DNA from: PALSA-129 sp963842505
GTDB taxonomy: Bacteria; Acidobacteriota; Terriglobia; Bryobacterales; Bryobacteraceae
Direction of reading: 5' to 3'
Length of the DNA: 64,000 bases
Assembly: GCA_963842505.1 (NCBI GenBank)
Contig: CAWJGZ010000001.1
Coordinates: forward strand, 248,001 to 312,000
Positions 26,487 to 35,827 of this stretch are shown here, piece after piece. Position 1 is the stretch's first letter, and the number at the start of each line of letters is the position of its first letter. The notes under the pieces are model-generated. The model made no database searches and was not told the origin of the DNA. It saw only the letters and a program-made list of their open reading frames with translations. Made by a program: the position numbers and the translations under genes.

Positions 26487-27593
26487 ATGCCGACTCCGGC
26501 CGATCGTAGACCCGATCCCGAGGAACTGCTGCGCCGCGTCCAGGACACGGAGCGCCGCGAAAGACGCGGACGCCTCAAGATCTTTTTGGGCTACGCCTCG
26601 CGTGTCGGCAAGTCGTTCCGCATGTTCGACGAGGGCCGGCGGCGCAAGGAGCGCGGCCAGGACGTGGTGGTAGGCGCGCTACAGCGCGTGGTCACGCCGG
26701 AGATCGCGGAGATCCTGTCGCGCCTGGAAATAGTGCCTTCCATCGCCACGAAACACGCCGGCCGGACCTACGAAGTGATGGATATGACGGCGCTCTTCCG
26801 CCGCCACCCGCAGGTCTGCCTGGTAGACGGCCTGGCCTACGACAATCCGCCCGGCAGCCGCAATCCGCAGCGGTGGCAGGATGTGCGCGAACTTCTCGAC
26901 CGCGGGATTGCGGTGATCGGCGCCGTCAACCTGCAGCACATCCGGGAGCAGCAGGACGAGGTGGAGCGGATTACCGGAAAGCGCGCCGACAACAGCATTC
27001 CCCAGGAGTTCCTCCACGAAGCCGATGAAATCGAAGTAGTGGACGCCCCGCCCGAAGCGCTCTTGGGTCGCACCGGAAACAAGGATGTCCACGATTCCCG
27101 GACTTTGGCGGAGCTGCGCGAACTGGCCCTGCTGCTGGCCGCCGACGTGGTGGACCGGCAGTTGCAAGATTATCTGGAGGCGCATGACGTGGCCGCGCGG
27201 TGGGGCGCCCAGGAACGCATCCTGGTCTGCATTACCGCGCGCAGCGACGCTCGCGAAATGCTCAAGAGCGGTTTGCGCAACAAGGCGCGCTTTCACGGCG
27301 CGCTGCTGGTGGCCTACGTGGAGCAGCCCAATTTGCGTGGGGCCGATCGCGAGAAACTCGAAGCCAACCTCGCGCTGGCGCACGAACTGGGCGCCGAAGT
27401 TCACTGCCTCCAAGGCCTCGACTTTGTCCAGACCATTCTGGATTTCGCGCGCGAGCAGCGCATCACCCAACTCTTCCTGGGTCACACGGGCCGCCCGCGG
27501 AGGGCCTGGTTCGGGCGCACTCCGGTGGACCGCCTGATCGACGGCGCCGATGGTTTTGATGTACGGCTGTTCCCGCATGGGGGAAAGCCGTGA
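26487..27593 (+). CDS. Stand-alone KdpD N-terminal module, degenerate copy
   Basis: A soluble 368-residue protein made of the KdpD sensor domain (about 20-230) and a Usp domain (about 240-365), with no membrane or kinase part. Compared with canonical KdpD and with the next gene, the P-loop reads GYASRVGKSFRMF instead of GAxxGVGKT. The Walker-B-like stretch is VCLVDGLAYDNPPGSRN instead of LVDELAHTNVPGSR, so the acidic Glu and the His-Thr pair are lost. It may have lost nucleotide binding and act as a partner of its neighbour. ATG 26487 is the only good start. It overlaps the next gene by 4 bp. Confidence 0.82.
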   Translation: MPTPADRRPDPEELLRRVQDTERRERRGRLKIFLGYASRVGKSFRMFDEGRRRKERGQDVVVGALQRVVTPEIAEILSRLEIVPSIATKHAGRTYEVMDMTALFRRHPQVCLVDGLAYDNPPGSRNPQRWQDVRELLDRGIAVIGAVNLQHIREQQDEVERITGKRADNSIPQEFLHEADEIEVVDAPPEALLGRTGNKDVHDSRTLAELRELALLLAADVVDRQLQDYLEAHDVAARWGAQERILVCITARSDAREMLKSGLRNKARFHGALLVAYVEQPNLRGADREKLEANLALAHELGAEVHCLQGLDFVQTILDFAREQRITQLFLGHTGRPRRAWFGRTPVDRLIDGADGFDVRLFPHGGKP

Positions 27594-28696
27594 GCGCGGT
27601 GACCAAGGGACGGCTCAAGATCTATCTGGGATATGCCGCCGGCGTGGGCAAGACGTACCGCATGCTCCAGGACGCGCAAGCCATGCGGCAGAAGGGTGTC
27701 GACGTTGTCATAGGGTACTTTGAGTCGCACGGCCGCCAGGACACCATTGCACAAACCGAAGGCCTGGAAACGATTCCGCGCCGCATCCTGACGTACAACG
27801 GCGCGGACTTCGAAGAAATGGACGCCGAAGCAGTGCTGCGGCGCAAACCGGCCGTGGCACTGGTAGATGAACTGGCCCACACCAACGTGCCGGGATCGGA
27901 ACGCCTCAAACGCTGGCAGGATGTTCACGCATTACTCGATGCCGGAATCGACGTTCTCACCACCATGAACGTCCAGCACCTGGAGAGCCTCAACGACCAG
28001 GTCTTTCATGCCACCGGCATTCATGTGCGCGAAACCGTACCCGACTGGGTGGTGGACGAAGCCGACGAACTGGTGTTCGTCGATCTCACTCCCCGCGCGC
28101 TTCGCAACCGGCTGGAGCGCGGCGTGGTCTATGCGCCCGAAAAGGCGCGCCGCGCGATGGAGAATTTCTTCACCGAGACCAACCTCACGGCGCTTCGCGA
28201 AATGGCGCTGCGCCACACCGCGTACGAGGTGGAGGAGAAACTGGTGGCCAGCCCGGCTGCCGCCAGCGAAGCTTCCGGCGCGGCGCTCGACTCCCAGGCT
28301 CCCGCCCGCACCGAGCGGATACTCATCTGCCTCACCGGCCGGCCTTCGTCCGCCATTCTGATCCGGCGCGGCAAGCGGGTGGCCGACTATCTTCACGCCG
28401 ACTGTCTGGCGGTGCACGTGAACGTGAACGAGACCGATCGCGAGGCGGTGGAGCGCCACATGAGCTTTGCCCGCAACTTACGCATCGCGACGCATGTCGT
28501 ACAATCAAGAGACGTGGCGCGCGCCATTACCGAATTTGCGCGCTCGCAGCAGATCACCCAGATTTACATGGGACGCTCTCTGGCCCAGCCGTGGTGGAAA
28601 GCGTTTCGCGAGACCGTGGTGCAGGAGGTAGTGCGCCGGGCGAGCGATCTGCAGATTACGATTGTGGCTGAACGGCGCCGTTCCGGTACCACGTGA
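27590..28696 (+). CDS. Stand-alone KdpD N-terminal sensor module, canonical copy
   Basis: A soluble 368-residue protein, exactly the length of its upstream paralogue. KdpD domain with intact P-loop YLGYAAGVGKTYRML, ALVDELAHTNVPGSERLKRW, and TTMNVQHLESLNDQV. The Usp domain starts near ERILICLTGRPSS and ends QITQIYMGRS. It supplies the part missing from the kinase at 15451-16887, so the two probably work together as a split K+ sensor. It starts with GTG 27590 inside the previous stop, preceded by GGGGGAAAG, and overlaps the next gene by 4 bp. Confidence 0.9.
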   Translation: MSAVTKGRLKIYLGYAAGVGKTYRMLQDAQAMRQKGVDVVIGYFESHGRQDTIAQTEGLETIPRRILTYNGADFEEMDAEAVLRRKPAVALVDELAHTNVPGSERLKRWQDVHALLDAGIDVLTTMNVQHLESLNDQVFHATGIHVRETVPDWVVDEADELVFVDLTPRALRNRLERGVVYAPEKARRAMENFFTETNLTALREMALRHTAYEVEEKLVASPAAASEASGAALDSQAPARTERILICLTGRPSSAILIRRGKRVADYLHADCLAVHVNVNETDREAVERHMSFARNLRIATHVVQSRDVARAITEFARSQQITQIYMGRSLAQPWWKAFRETVVQEVVRRASDLQITIVAERRRSGTT

Positions 28697-29529
28697 CCGA
28701 CATGCGATTCTGGCTACTTGCCGCTGTTTTGTGTATTCCCGCGCTGGCCGCCGATCCGGTAACACTCGACGAGGCCCTCGGCCATCTGTACAGTTTCGAT
28801 TTTCCGGGCGCCCATGCGGCGCTGGATAGCTATATCGCGGTCCATCCCGCCGAACCGCTGCCGTATGCCTTTCAAGCTTCCGCGTACCTTTTCCATGAGC
28901 TCGACCGCCTGGGCATCCTGGAGAGCGAATTCCTGATCGATGACGACCGCATCGTGGCGAAGACCCGCCCCAACCCCGACCCCGCCACCCGCAAGCAGTT
29001 TCTGGTGGCCGTGGCCGACGCGCAACGCCGCGCCGAGGCGGCGCTCAAAGCCAATCCCAACGACCGCCCCGCGCTATTTGCCATGGTGGTGGCCAGCGGC
29101 GTGAGCACGGACTACATGGCGCTGGTGGAGAAGCGCCAGATGGGAAGCCTCTCGCCCGCCAAACGGGGCAACGGCTACGCGCAGCGCCTGCTCAGACTCG
29201 ATCCGACGTATTACGACGCCTACCTCACCTCCGGCTTCTCCGAATACATGATCGGGAGCCTGCCGTTCTTCATCCGCTGGTTCGTGCATTTCGACAGCGT
29301 GGAGGGCGACAAGCAGCGGGGCGTGCATCAACTCGAACTGGTGGCCCGCGATGGCCGCTACCTCAAACCGCTGGCCAAGGTCTTTCTGGGGATCATCGAT
29401 TTGCGCGAGAAAAGGCCGCGAGAAGCGCAGAGGCTGTTGGTCGAGCTGGCGCACGATTATCCGGCGAACCCGCTCTACCGCAAGGAGCTCGACAAACTGA
29501 ACGTCCGCTACGGCGCCGGCGCGAACTGA
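28693..29529 (+). CDS. Secreted TPR-like protein of unknown function
   Basis: A 278-residue protein starting at GTG 28693 or ATG 28702, with a signal peptide (RFWLLAAVLCIPALAA). The helical body has TPR-like repeats (DFPGAHAALDSYIAVHPAEP, AEAALKANPNDRPALFAMV, RLLRLDPTYYDAYLTSGFSEYM, AQRLLVELAHDYPANPLY). It is probably periplasmic and involved in protein contacts. The 4-bp overlap with the KdpD module suggests cotranscription and perhaps a part in the potassium response, but no direct evidence is visible. I do not recognise a named family. Confidence 0.65.
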   Translation: MTDMRFWLLAAVLCIPALAADPVTLDEALGHLYSFDFPGAHAALDSYIAVHPAEPLPYAFQASAYLFHELDRLGILESEFLIDDDRIVAKTRPNPDPATRKQFLVAVADAQRRAEAALKANPNDRPALFAMVVASGVSTDYMALVEKRQMGSLSPAKRGNGYAQRLLRLDPTYYDAYLTSGFSEYMIGSLPFFIRWFVHFDSVEGDKQRGVHQLELVARDGRYLKPLAKVFLGIIDLREKRPREAQRLLVELAHDYPANPLYRKELDKLNVRYGAGAN

Positions 29530-29580
29530 CGCCAGGGCTTCGCCATGCGCTAACATCATTCCTGTTCATGCTGAGGCTGC

Positions 29581-31830
29581 TTGTCTTGGGGGCTGCTAGC
29601 CCTGGTGTCCCCTGCCTGGGCGCAGACCACCGGCGATGTCCGCGGCTCGGTGGTCGACGCGCGCGGCGGTGAGGCCCTGGCCAAGGTCGAGATCCTGCTC
29701 GACAGCGGCGCCTATCGAACCACTACGGACTCGACCGGCCATTTCGCGCTCGGCAACGTGGCGCCGGGCGACTACGTCCTCAACGTCTCCACCGTGGGCT
29801 ATCACCTGATTAAGAAGGCTTTTCACCTTGACGCCGGCGACATCAAGGATTTCGAAGTCATTCTCAGCCCCGACACGTTTCACCAGACCGATACCGTCGA
29901 AGCCAAGGCCGATCCCTTCGAGGCCGCGCACGCCGACAGCCCCGTCGCGCTGGTTCTGGCAGGCAACGACGCCAAGAACCTCGCCAGCGTGCTGGCGGAC
30001 GACCCGCTGCGTGCGGTGCAGAGCCTTCCCGGCGTCTCATCCAACAACGATTTCGATGCCCGGTTCTCCCTTCGCGGGGCCGATTTCGACCGTATCGGCC
30101 TGTACGTCGATGGCGTTTTGCTGCACGAGCCGTTTCACATGATCCAGGGCCAGAGTCTGAGCGGCACCGGCACCACCTTCGATGGCGACATGGTGGATGA
30201 GATGGAGCTCCACGAGGGCGCTTTCCCCGCGCGATTCGGCGACCGCTCCGCGGGCGTCCTGGATGTCACCACGAGGGATGGCAGCCGCACCGGCACCACA
30301 TTCCGCCTGGCCGCCAGCGTTTCCAATGCCGGGCTGATCGGCGAGGGCCCGTTTGGCAAGAAGAAGCGCGGAAGCTGGCTGGCCGTCGTGCGCAAGAGCT
30401 ACCTGCAATACATTCTGGCGCGCACCTTCCCGGACACCACGCTGATCTTCGGCCTGGAAGACCTGCAAACGCGCCTCACTTATGACCTCACGCCCAAGAG
30501 CAACATCACGCTTTACTTTCTGGAAAGCTTTTCCGACCTCAACCGCGCCAGTGTGGGCACGAATCTGGGCATCAACTCCATCGTCACGGCCGGCTACCAC
30601 TACACCTTGGCCAATCTCGGATGGCGCTACTCGCCGGTTGAAGGGCTGCTGATCGTCAACCATTTTGCCTGGATGCGCGAGAAATTCAACGACCAGAACC
30701 CCAACAAGCTGCCCACCAGCGGCGGTTTCTACGGCGAGTGGGTCTGGAATGGCTCGGCCACCTGGATGTGGAATTCGAAGAGCCCGCTGGAAGGCGGCTG
30801 GTCGCTCCGCCAGTTGCGCGACGAAGGCTTCTCCGACCAGTACCAAACCGTGGCCACCGCGCCCAGCGTGCTGGACCATTTCAACGGCAACGCGGTGCTG
30901 GCGGGCGGTTACCTGCAGCAATCCTGGAACGCTTTTTCCGGACGCTTGCGCTTCACCGCCGGCGTGCGTTGGGACGATCACTCCATCGACGCGATTCCAA
31001 CGACCTCGCCTTCGGCCTCGGCCGCTTTCGGCGTCACGTCCTCCACCAGCATCCAACTGGCCTGGGGCGAATACGCGCAATATCCCGAAATCTCGCAGTT
31101 GACTTCGCCTCTCGGCAGCCACCACCTGCTACCCGAGCGTTCGATCCACGCGCAAGCCGCCATCGAGCAGCGTCTGAGCCAGCGCACCCGCCTGCGCGCG
31201 GAATACTACGACCGCATGGATCGCGATCTGATCTTTCAACCGCTTTACGATGCGCGTATTCTTCCGAACGGCAAAGTCTTCGCGCCCCCCACCAATCCTT
31301 CCTACGTGAATTCGCTTCGCGGGTACGCGCGCGGCGCGGAGTTTTTTTTGCAGCATTCGAGCGCCAACCGCCTCACCGGCTGGGTTTCCTATGCCTTCGG
31401 CCGCACCGCGATGCGTGACGGCGTCACGGGCGCGCGCTTCCCTTCCGACTACGATCAGCGCCACACCGTCAACCTCTATGGCGGCTACCGTCTGCGGCCG
31501 AGCATGAACCTGAGCCTGAAATGGAGCTATGGCAGCGGCTTCCCCATCCCCGGTTATCTGCGGCAGAGCGGAACCCTCTACTACCTTTCGAACAGCCGCG
31601 ACCAGTTGCGCCTGGGCGCCTATTCGCGCACCGATTTCCGCGTCAACAAAGCCTGGACGCACGACAAGTGGAAGCTGACGCTTTACGGCGAAGTGATCAA
31701 TTTGACCGATCGCGCCAATTATGTATTTGAGAGCTTCAACGGCTACACCGCCAGCACCAAGCAGGCATACATCACGCTTGATAAGCTATTCCCGATTTTG
31801 CCCTCGGCGGGGTTGGTGTTTGAGCGGTAA
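29581..31830 (+). CDS. TonB-dependent receptor with carboxypeptidase-regulatory domain; signal peptide split by a G-run frameshift
   Basis: Outer-membrane receptor with a regulatory domain (about 16-105), plug (LQSLPG-like AVQSLPGVSSNNDFDARFSL, then YVDGVLLHEPFH), and a barrel ending in GLVFER. The in-frame start is TTG 29581 with a short, unusual leader (MSWGLLALVSPAWAQ). A better leader begins at ATG 29568 (MLRLLVLG) but is in another frame. Removing one G from the five-G run at 29588-29592 would join the two into a normal signal peptide ending in PAWAQ. This is either an assembly error, a phase-variable tract, or true TTG initiation. The substrate is unknown. Confidence 0.82.
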   Translation: MSWGLLALVSPAWAQTTGDVRGSVVDARGGEALAKVEILLDSGAYRTTTDSTGHFALGNVAPGDYVLNVSTVGYHLIKKAFHLDAGDIKDFEVILSPDTFHQTDTVEAKADPFEAAHADSPVALVLAGNDAKNLASVLADDPLRAVQSLPGVSSNNDFDARFSLRGADFDRIGLYVDGVLLHEPFHMIQGQSLSGTGTTFDGDMVDEMELHEGAFPARFGDRSAGVLDVTTRDGSRTGTTFRLAASVSNAGLIGEGPFGKKKRGSWLAVVRKSYLQYILARTFPDTTLIFGLEDLQTRLTYDLTPKSNITLYFLESFSDLNRASVGTNLGINSIVTAGYHYTLANLGWRYSPVEGLLIVNHFAWMREKFNDQNPNKLPTSGGFYGEWVWNGSATWMWNSKSPLEGGWSLRQLRDEGFSDQYQTVATAPSVLDHFNGNAVLAGGYLQQSWNAFSGRLRFTAGVRWDDHSIDAIPTTSPSASAAFGVTSSTSIQLAWGEYAQYPEISQLTSPLGSHHLLPERSIHAQAAIEQRLSQRTRLRAEYYDRMDRDLIFQPLYDARILPNGKVFAPPTNPSYVNSLRGYARGAEFFLQHSSANRLTGWVSYAFGRTAMRDGVTGARFPSDYDQRHTVNLYGGYRLRPSMNLSLKWSYGSGFPIPGYLRQSGTLYYLSNSRDQLRLGAYSRTDFRVNKAWTHDKWKLTLYGEVINLTDRANYVFESFNGYTASTKQAYITLDKLFPILPSAGLVFER

Positions 31831-32000
31831 TTCCAGGCGGGCGCCGCGGCGGTGAAATGTGCCTCGAAGTCATGGAGCAGTCCGTGGATGGCCGGAGGCC
31901 TGCACCGCCGTCGCCGGGCTGCTCGCGCGCCTGGGCCTTTGAGTTAAAATCGAAGATATCGCACTTTCCGTACTGAAACGGCTCTTGCGATCCTTTCCCC

Positions 32001-33863
32001 ATGAATACACCAAATCGTGCCCAGGAGTTTCGCGAACAGTTATCCCGTCGAGTCATCGTTGCGGACGGCGCCATGGGCACGATGCTGTACTCCCGCGGCA
32101 TCTTCATCAACCGCTGCTTCGATGAGCTGAACCTCTCGCAGCCCGACCTGGTCCGCCAGATCCACCAGGAGTACTCCAAGGCCGGCGCCGAGATTCTCGA
32201 AACCAACACGTTTGGCGCCAACCGCGCGCGCCTCGCGGCTTTCGGATCGGCGGAGAAGCTGCAGGCCATCAACCAGGCCGGCGTTCGCCTGGCCCGCGAG
32301 GCTGCCGGCGATAGCGCGTTTGTGGCCGGCGCCATCGGGCCGCTGGGTGTCCGCATTGAACCGCTCGGCCCCACTTCGTTCACCGAGGCGCGCGCCATTT
32401 TCCGCGAGCAGGCCGAAGCGCTGATCGAAGCCGGCGCGGATCTGCTGGTTTTCGAAACCTTCGGCAACCTCGACGAGCTACGCGAAGCCGTGCGGGCCGC
32501 GCGTGAAGCCGGCGGCGATGACATTCCGATCGTGGCGCAGGTCACCATCGACGATTTCGGCCACTTGCCGGGCGGCACGGACACCGCAACCTTCACGCAG
32601 GAGATGGACTCCTGGCCGGTGGATGCCATCGGCCTGAATTGCTCGGTCGGGCCGAAGGCCACGCTCGAAACCATCGAGCTGATGATGGAGCACTCATCGA
32701 AGCCGATGAGCGCCATGCCCAACGCCGGGCTGCCGACGCGGGTCGAAGGGCGCAATATGTACCTGTGCTCGCCGGAGTACATGGCGCAATACGCCCGCCG
32801 CCTGTTGTGGGCCGGCGTCAAGATCATCGGCGGATGCTGCGGAACCACGCCCGATCACATCAAGCTGATCCGCTCGGAAACGCGCTCGCTGCAGCCATCG
32901 CAAAAAAAGCTGGCGGTCACGGTGGAAGAGCCGCAAGCCAAAGTGCAAGCGCTGGAGCCCGTTCCGGCGGCGCGGAAATCGAAACTGGGCGCCCGGCTGG
33001 CGGAGGGGAAATTCGTGTCGATCGTGGAGATTCTGCCGCCGCGCGGCGTCGACGCATCGCTCGAAATCGCCGGCGCGCGCCGCTGCGCCGAAGCGGGGAT
33101 CGACTGCATCAACGTTCCCGACGGCCCGCGGGCCAGCGCGCGCATGAGCGCCCAGGTCACCTGCCAGCTCATCCAACAGCATGCCGGAATCGAGGCCGTG
33201 AACCACTTCTGCTGCCGCGACCGCAACATTCTCGGCATCCAATCGGAACTGCTGGGCGCGCATGCGGCCGGGGTCCGCAACCTCATCTGCATCACCGGCG
33301 ACCCGCCGCGCATGGGCCTTTATCCCGACGCCACGGCGGTATTCGACGTGGACGCCATCGGCTTGGTCAACATCGTCAACAACCTCAACCACGGCCTGGA
33401 CATCGGCGGCAACCCGATAGGCTCGCAGACCGCCCTACTGATCGGCGTGGGGGCCAACCCCGGCGCGTTGAACATGGATGAAGAGATCCGCCGCTTCGAT
33501 TGGAAAGTGGAAGCCGGCGCCGAATATGTGGTCACGCAGCCAGTCTTTGACCTGGATCTCCTGGAGGCTTTCCTCAAGCGTATTGCTCACGTCAAGATCC
33601 CGGTGATTTGCGGCATCTGGCCGCTCACCAGCTACCGCAACGCCGAGTTCATGGTCAACGAGCTGCGCGTGCCCGTGCCCGAGCATTTTATGGAGCGGAT
33701 GCGCTGCGTCGACAACGCCGAAAAGGCCCGCGAAGAAGGCGTCCATATCGCCCGCGAGATGGTGACGCGTGTCCGCGGCATGGTTCAGGGCGTACAATTA
33801 AGTGCACCGTTCGGCCGCTACCAGATGGCGCTGGACGTTGCCGAGGCCATTGGCCCACGCTGA
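32001..33863 (+). CDS. Bifunctional homocysteine S-methyltransferase / methylenetetrahydrofolate reductase
   Basis: A 620-residue fusion similar in layout to B. subtilis YitJ. The N-terminal half (about 1-300) is a zinc methyltransferase: VADGAMGTMLYSRG, GLNCSVGPK with the first Cys, and GGCCGTTPDHI with the Cys pair. The C-terminal half (about 325-620) is a MetF barrel: KFVSIVEILPPRGVD, CRDRNILGIQSELLGAHAAG, LICITGDPPRMG. It makes methionine and 5-methyl-THF in one-carbon metabolism. ATG 32001 gives the family start. The 170 bp upstream contain no gene and no riboswitch that I could recognise. Confidence 0.93.
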   Translation: MNTPNRAQEFREQLSRRVIVADGAMGTMLYSRGIFINRCFDELNLSQPDLVRQIHQEYSKAGAEILETNTFGANRARLAAFGSAEKLQAINQAGVRLAREAAGDSAFVAGAIGPLGVRIEPLGPTSFTEARAIFREQAEALIEAGADLLVFETFGNLDELREAVRAAREAGGDDIPIVAQVTIDDFGHLPGGTDTATFTQEMDSWPVDAIGLNCSVGPKATLETIELMMEHSSKPMSAMPNAGLPTRVEGRNMYLCSPEYMAQYARRLLWAGVKIIGGCCGTTPDHIKLIRSETRSLQPSQKKLAVTVEEPQAKVQALEPVPAARKSKLGARLAEGKFVSIVEILPPRGVDASLEIAGARRCAEAGIDCINVPDGPRASARMSAQVTCQLIQQHAGIEAVNHFCCRDRNILGIQSELLGAHAAGVRNLICITGDPPRMGLYPDATAVFDVDAIGLVNIVNNLNHGLDIGGNPIGSQTALLIGVGANPGALNMDEEIRRFDWKVEAGAEYVVTQPVFDLDLLEAFLKRIAHVKIPVICGIWPLTSYRNAEFMVNELRVPVPEHFMERMRCVDNAEKAREEGVHIAREMVTRVRGMVQGVQLSAPFGRYQMALDVAEAIGPR

Positions 33864-33883
33864 ACCGAGCCGAGATCCAAAGC

Positions 33884-34522
33884 ATGGCTACCGACCTGGT
33901 GGAAATCAATCCCGAAAAACCACAGCCTGAAGTGCTGGAACGCGCCGCCGCCGCCGTGCGCCGCGGCAACGTGGTCGCCATCCCCACCGACGCGCTCTAC
34001 ACGCTGGTGGCCGATCCGTTCAACCTGCACGCCGTCACTCAGGTTTTCGCCGCCAAGGGCCGCGAGCCGCACCGTTCGCTGCCCATCCTGATCGGGGGCA
34101 TTGTTACGGCTGAAGAGCTGGCTGGCCAGTTGAACAACCGTTTCTTCCTGCTGGCGCGGCGCTTCTGGCCCGGGCCGCTCACCATCATTGTGCCGGCGTC
34201 GGTCCGAATTCCGCTCAAGGTGACGGGCAACACGGGCCGCCTGGCGCTGCGCCGCTCGCGCTCCGAGATCGCCAACAAGCTCATCGAAATGGTGAACCAG
34301 CCGCTGATCGCCACCAGCGCCAATATCTCCGGCCATCCCACCTGCCACAGCGGCATCGATGTCTTCGGCATGATGGACGGCCGCGTGGACCTGGTAGTGG
34401 ATGGCGGCACCTGCAACGGTCTGGGATCCACCACCGTGGATATCACCGAGCCCTTCTGGCGCGTGATCAAGACCGGAGCCATCGAGGAAAAAGAAATCGC
34501 GGAGTGCCTGAAGCCGGAATAG
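33884..34522 (+). CDS. Sua5/YciO/YrdC-type L-threonylcarbamoyladenylate synthase
   Basis: A 212-residue YrdC-domain protein that would form threonylcarbamoyl-AMP for the t6A37 modification of tRNA. It shows VVAIPTDALYTLVADPFN, FAAKGREPHRSLPILI (variant of the KxR-SxN region), RFWPGPLTIIVPA, and LIATSANISGHPTC with the Ser-Ala-Asn-x-Ser ligand motif. I chose ATG 33884, 20 bp after the methyltransferase stop; the frame remains open upstream but lies inside that gene. The downstream Sua5 domain is absent, so it is of the short TsaC/YciO type. Confidence 0.87.
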   Translation: MATDLVEINPEKPQPEVLERAAAAVRRGNVVAIPTDALYTLVADPFNLHAVTQVFAAKGREPHRSLPILIGGIVTAEELAGQLNNRFFLLARRFWPGPLTIIVPASVRIPLKVTGNTGRLALRRSRSEIANKLIEMVNQPLIATSANISGHPTCHSGIDVFGMMDGRVDLVVDGGTCNGLGSTTVDITEPFWRVIKTGAIEEKEIAECLKPE

Positions 34523-34553
34523 GGCTGCTTGGATCGAGAACTGCTGCCCCTGT

Positions 34554-35366
34554 CTATGCCTGTTCCACTTGCACGAATGCGGTGTTTTCGATCTCGAGCG
34601 CGTGTTGAAGACGAAGGACAGTCGGCAAGGTGGGGTGCTGAACCCGTTTGGGGAACCCGTCGTGGGTTCGGCCAAGAAGTTTTCTGCCGGCGGCCTTCTT
34701 CCGCACTCCTCCCCATTGCTTAAAGAAAAATGGCACACCAGCAGCTTCACACTGCGCGCGAACAGAAAGAACCCAAGCCTCTTTCATTGGCCTTGCGCCC
34801 GGCCCGCTCTCCCCGCCGACAATCACCCATGAGATGCCTTCCAAGGGGAGGATTCCGATGTCCTCCAAAAGTGGCTCGACCGAAAGAAAGCGAACGGCCG
34901 CGGGTGTCGCCTGCAGATCAGCGACCCTCGGCATACCGGATTTACGATCTTCCACTGAAACGCCCCACCAGATATGAGCCTCCTTCGCGACATCCTGTAG
35001 TGGCCCGCACAGCATCTCGCGCAGACGTCCGGACCGCTTCGTCAGAACTTGATAAATATGCCACCGCGCCAGATTCATTGTGGCTGCCACACTCGAAATG
35101 TACGACACCGGGACTTCCTCGTGAAACAGATCGCTCATCGAGTTCACGAATATCATCCGCGGCTCACTCCAACGAAAGGGCTCCGCGAGTTTCTGCGGGA
35201 CAAGCCTCAGGTCAAAGCCCTGCTCGAATGGGTGCCCCTTCACGCCGCGAAAACGTTCAGCAAATCTCTCCGCGTAGCAGTGCTTGCAGCCAGGACTGAT
35301 CTTAGTGCAACCCCGAACGGGATTCCAGGTTGCGTCAGTCCACTCGATTTTGGAAAACTGCGACAT
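34554..35366 (-). CDS. DUF5131 (phage Gp37/Gp68-like) three-cysteine protein
   Basis: A 270-residue protein of the DUF5131 family. The N-terminal start SQFSKIEWTDATWNPVRGCT is a family hallmark, followed by a C-x6-C-x2-C motif (CTKISPGCKHC) suggesting an iron-sulfur site of radical-SAM type. Further family features are FVNSMSDLFHEEVP, WWGVSVEDRK, and WVIVGGESGPGARPM. It starts at ATG 35366, 4 bp after the stop of the tcmP fragment, so the two form a two-gene cassette; such pairs are known and spread horizontally. Biochemical function is not established. This gene itself appears intact although its partner is broken. Confidence 0.85.
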   Translation of the reverse strand: MSQFSKIEWTDATWNPVRGCTKISPGCKHCYAERFAERFRGVKGHPFEQGFDLRLVPQKLAEPFRWSEPRMIFVNSMSDLFHEEVPVSYISSVAATMNLARWHIYQVLTKRSGRLREMLCGPLQDVAKEAHIWWGVSVEDRKSGMPRVADLQATPAAVRFLSVEPLLEDIGILPLEGISWVIVGGESGPGARPMKEAWVLSVRAQCEAAGVPFFFKQWGGVRKKAAGRKLLGRTHDGFPKRVQHPTLPTVLRLQHALEIENTAFVQVEQA

Positions 35367-35370
35367 CAAA

Positions 35371-35808
35371 TTATTCCCAGAGGCTGGCTTGATCAGTGCT
35401 GTACTTAAGCACGTCTTCCCAGAATTTATGCGCTGTCTGATGACGGGAGAATAGCGCAAGGTAGTAAAGCGGCAAGTTCTTCTCGTCGGACCTGACCAGC
35501 TTCATGCGATCCGTGGGCTGTCTCAGGTATCCGAGGGATTCCATGCTCATTGAAAACTCCGACGCCAGGAACTGCCTGAAGTCCCGTCTCCTGACTCCGC
35601 CGGCCCTCCAGCGCTCACGCCAGTCCCTGTTGCCCAGCGCCACATCAATTTTGGTCGAATGGCCTTCAACGTAGTGATCGTAATTGCGATTCGCGTCCAT
35701 ACCTACCGCCAGAAGCACGACGAAATCAATGTAGGATGTGGCAAGTGTTCGCAAAGTCTCGAACTTAATACCAAAGTCGAATGGATCGACCAAACATAGG
35801 CTTAGGAC
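35371..35808 (-). pseudogene. tcmP: tcmP, 3' fragment (C-terminal half), cut off by IS21-family element
   Basis: The C-terminal half of a three-Cys-motif partner protein. It reads LSLCLVDPFDFGIKFETLR at the break and ends STDQASLWE. It continues in frame from the 5' fragment at 38595-39018 if the IS at 35809-38594 and one copy of the 7-bp duplication are removed; the restored protein would have 284 residues. The fragment has no start of its own near the break except GTC-like codons, so it is probably not translated alone. Confidence 0.85.
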
Positions 35809-35827
35809 TGCGGATTCCGAGGGATGG

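Noticed and set aside
31831..32000. Possible SAM or cobalamin riboswitch before the homocysteine methyltransferase gene
   Set aside because: GC-rich pairing segments occur, but I could not identify the conserved core of either riboswitch class.
31772..32848. 358-residue minus-strand frame over the receptor end and MetF fusion
   Set aside because: Shadow frame; the plus-strand methyltransferase motifs cover the same DNA.
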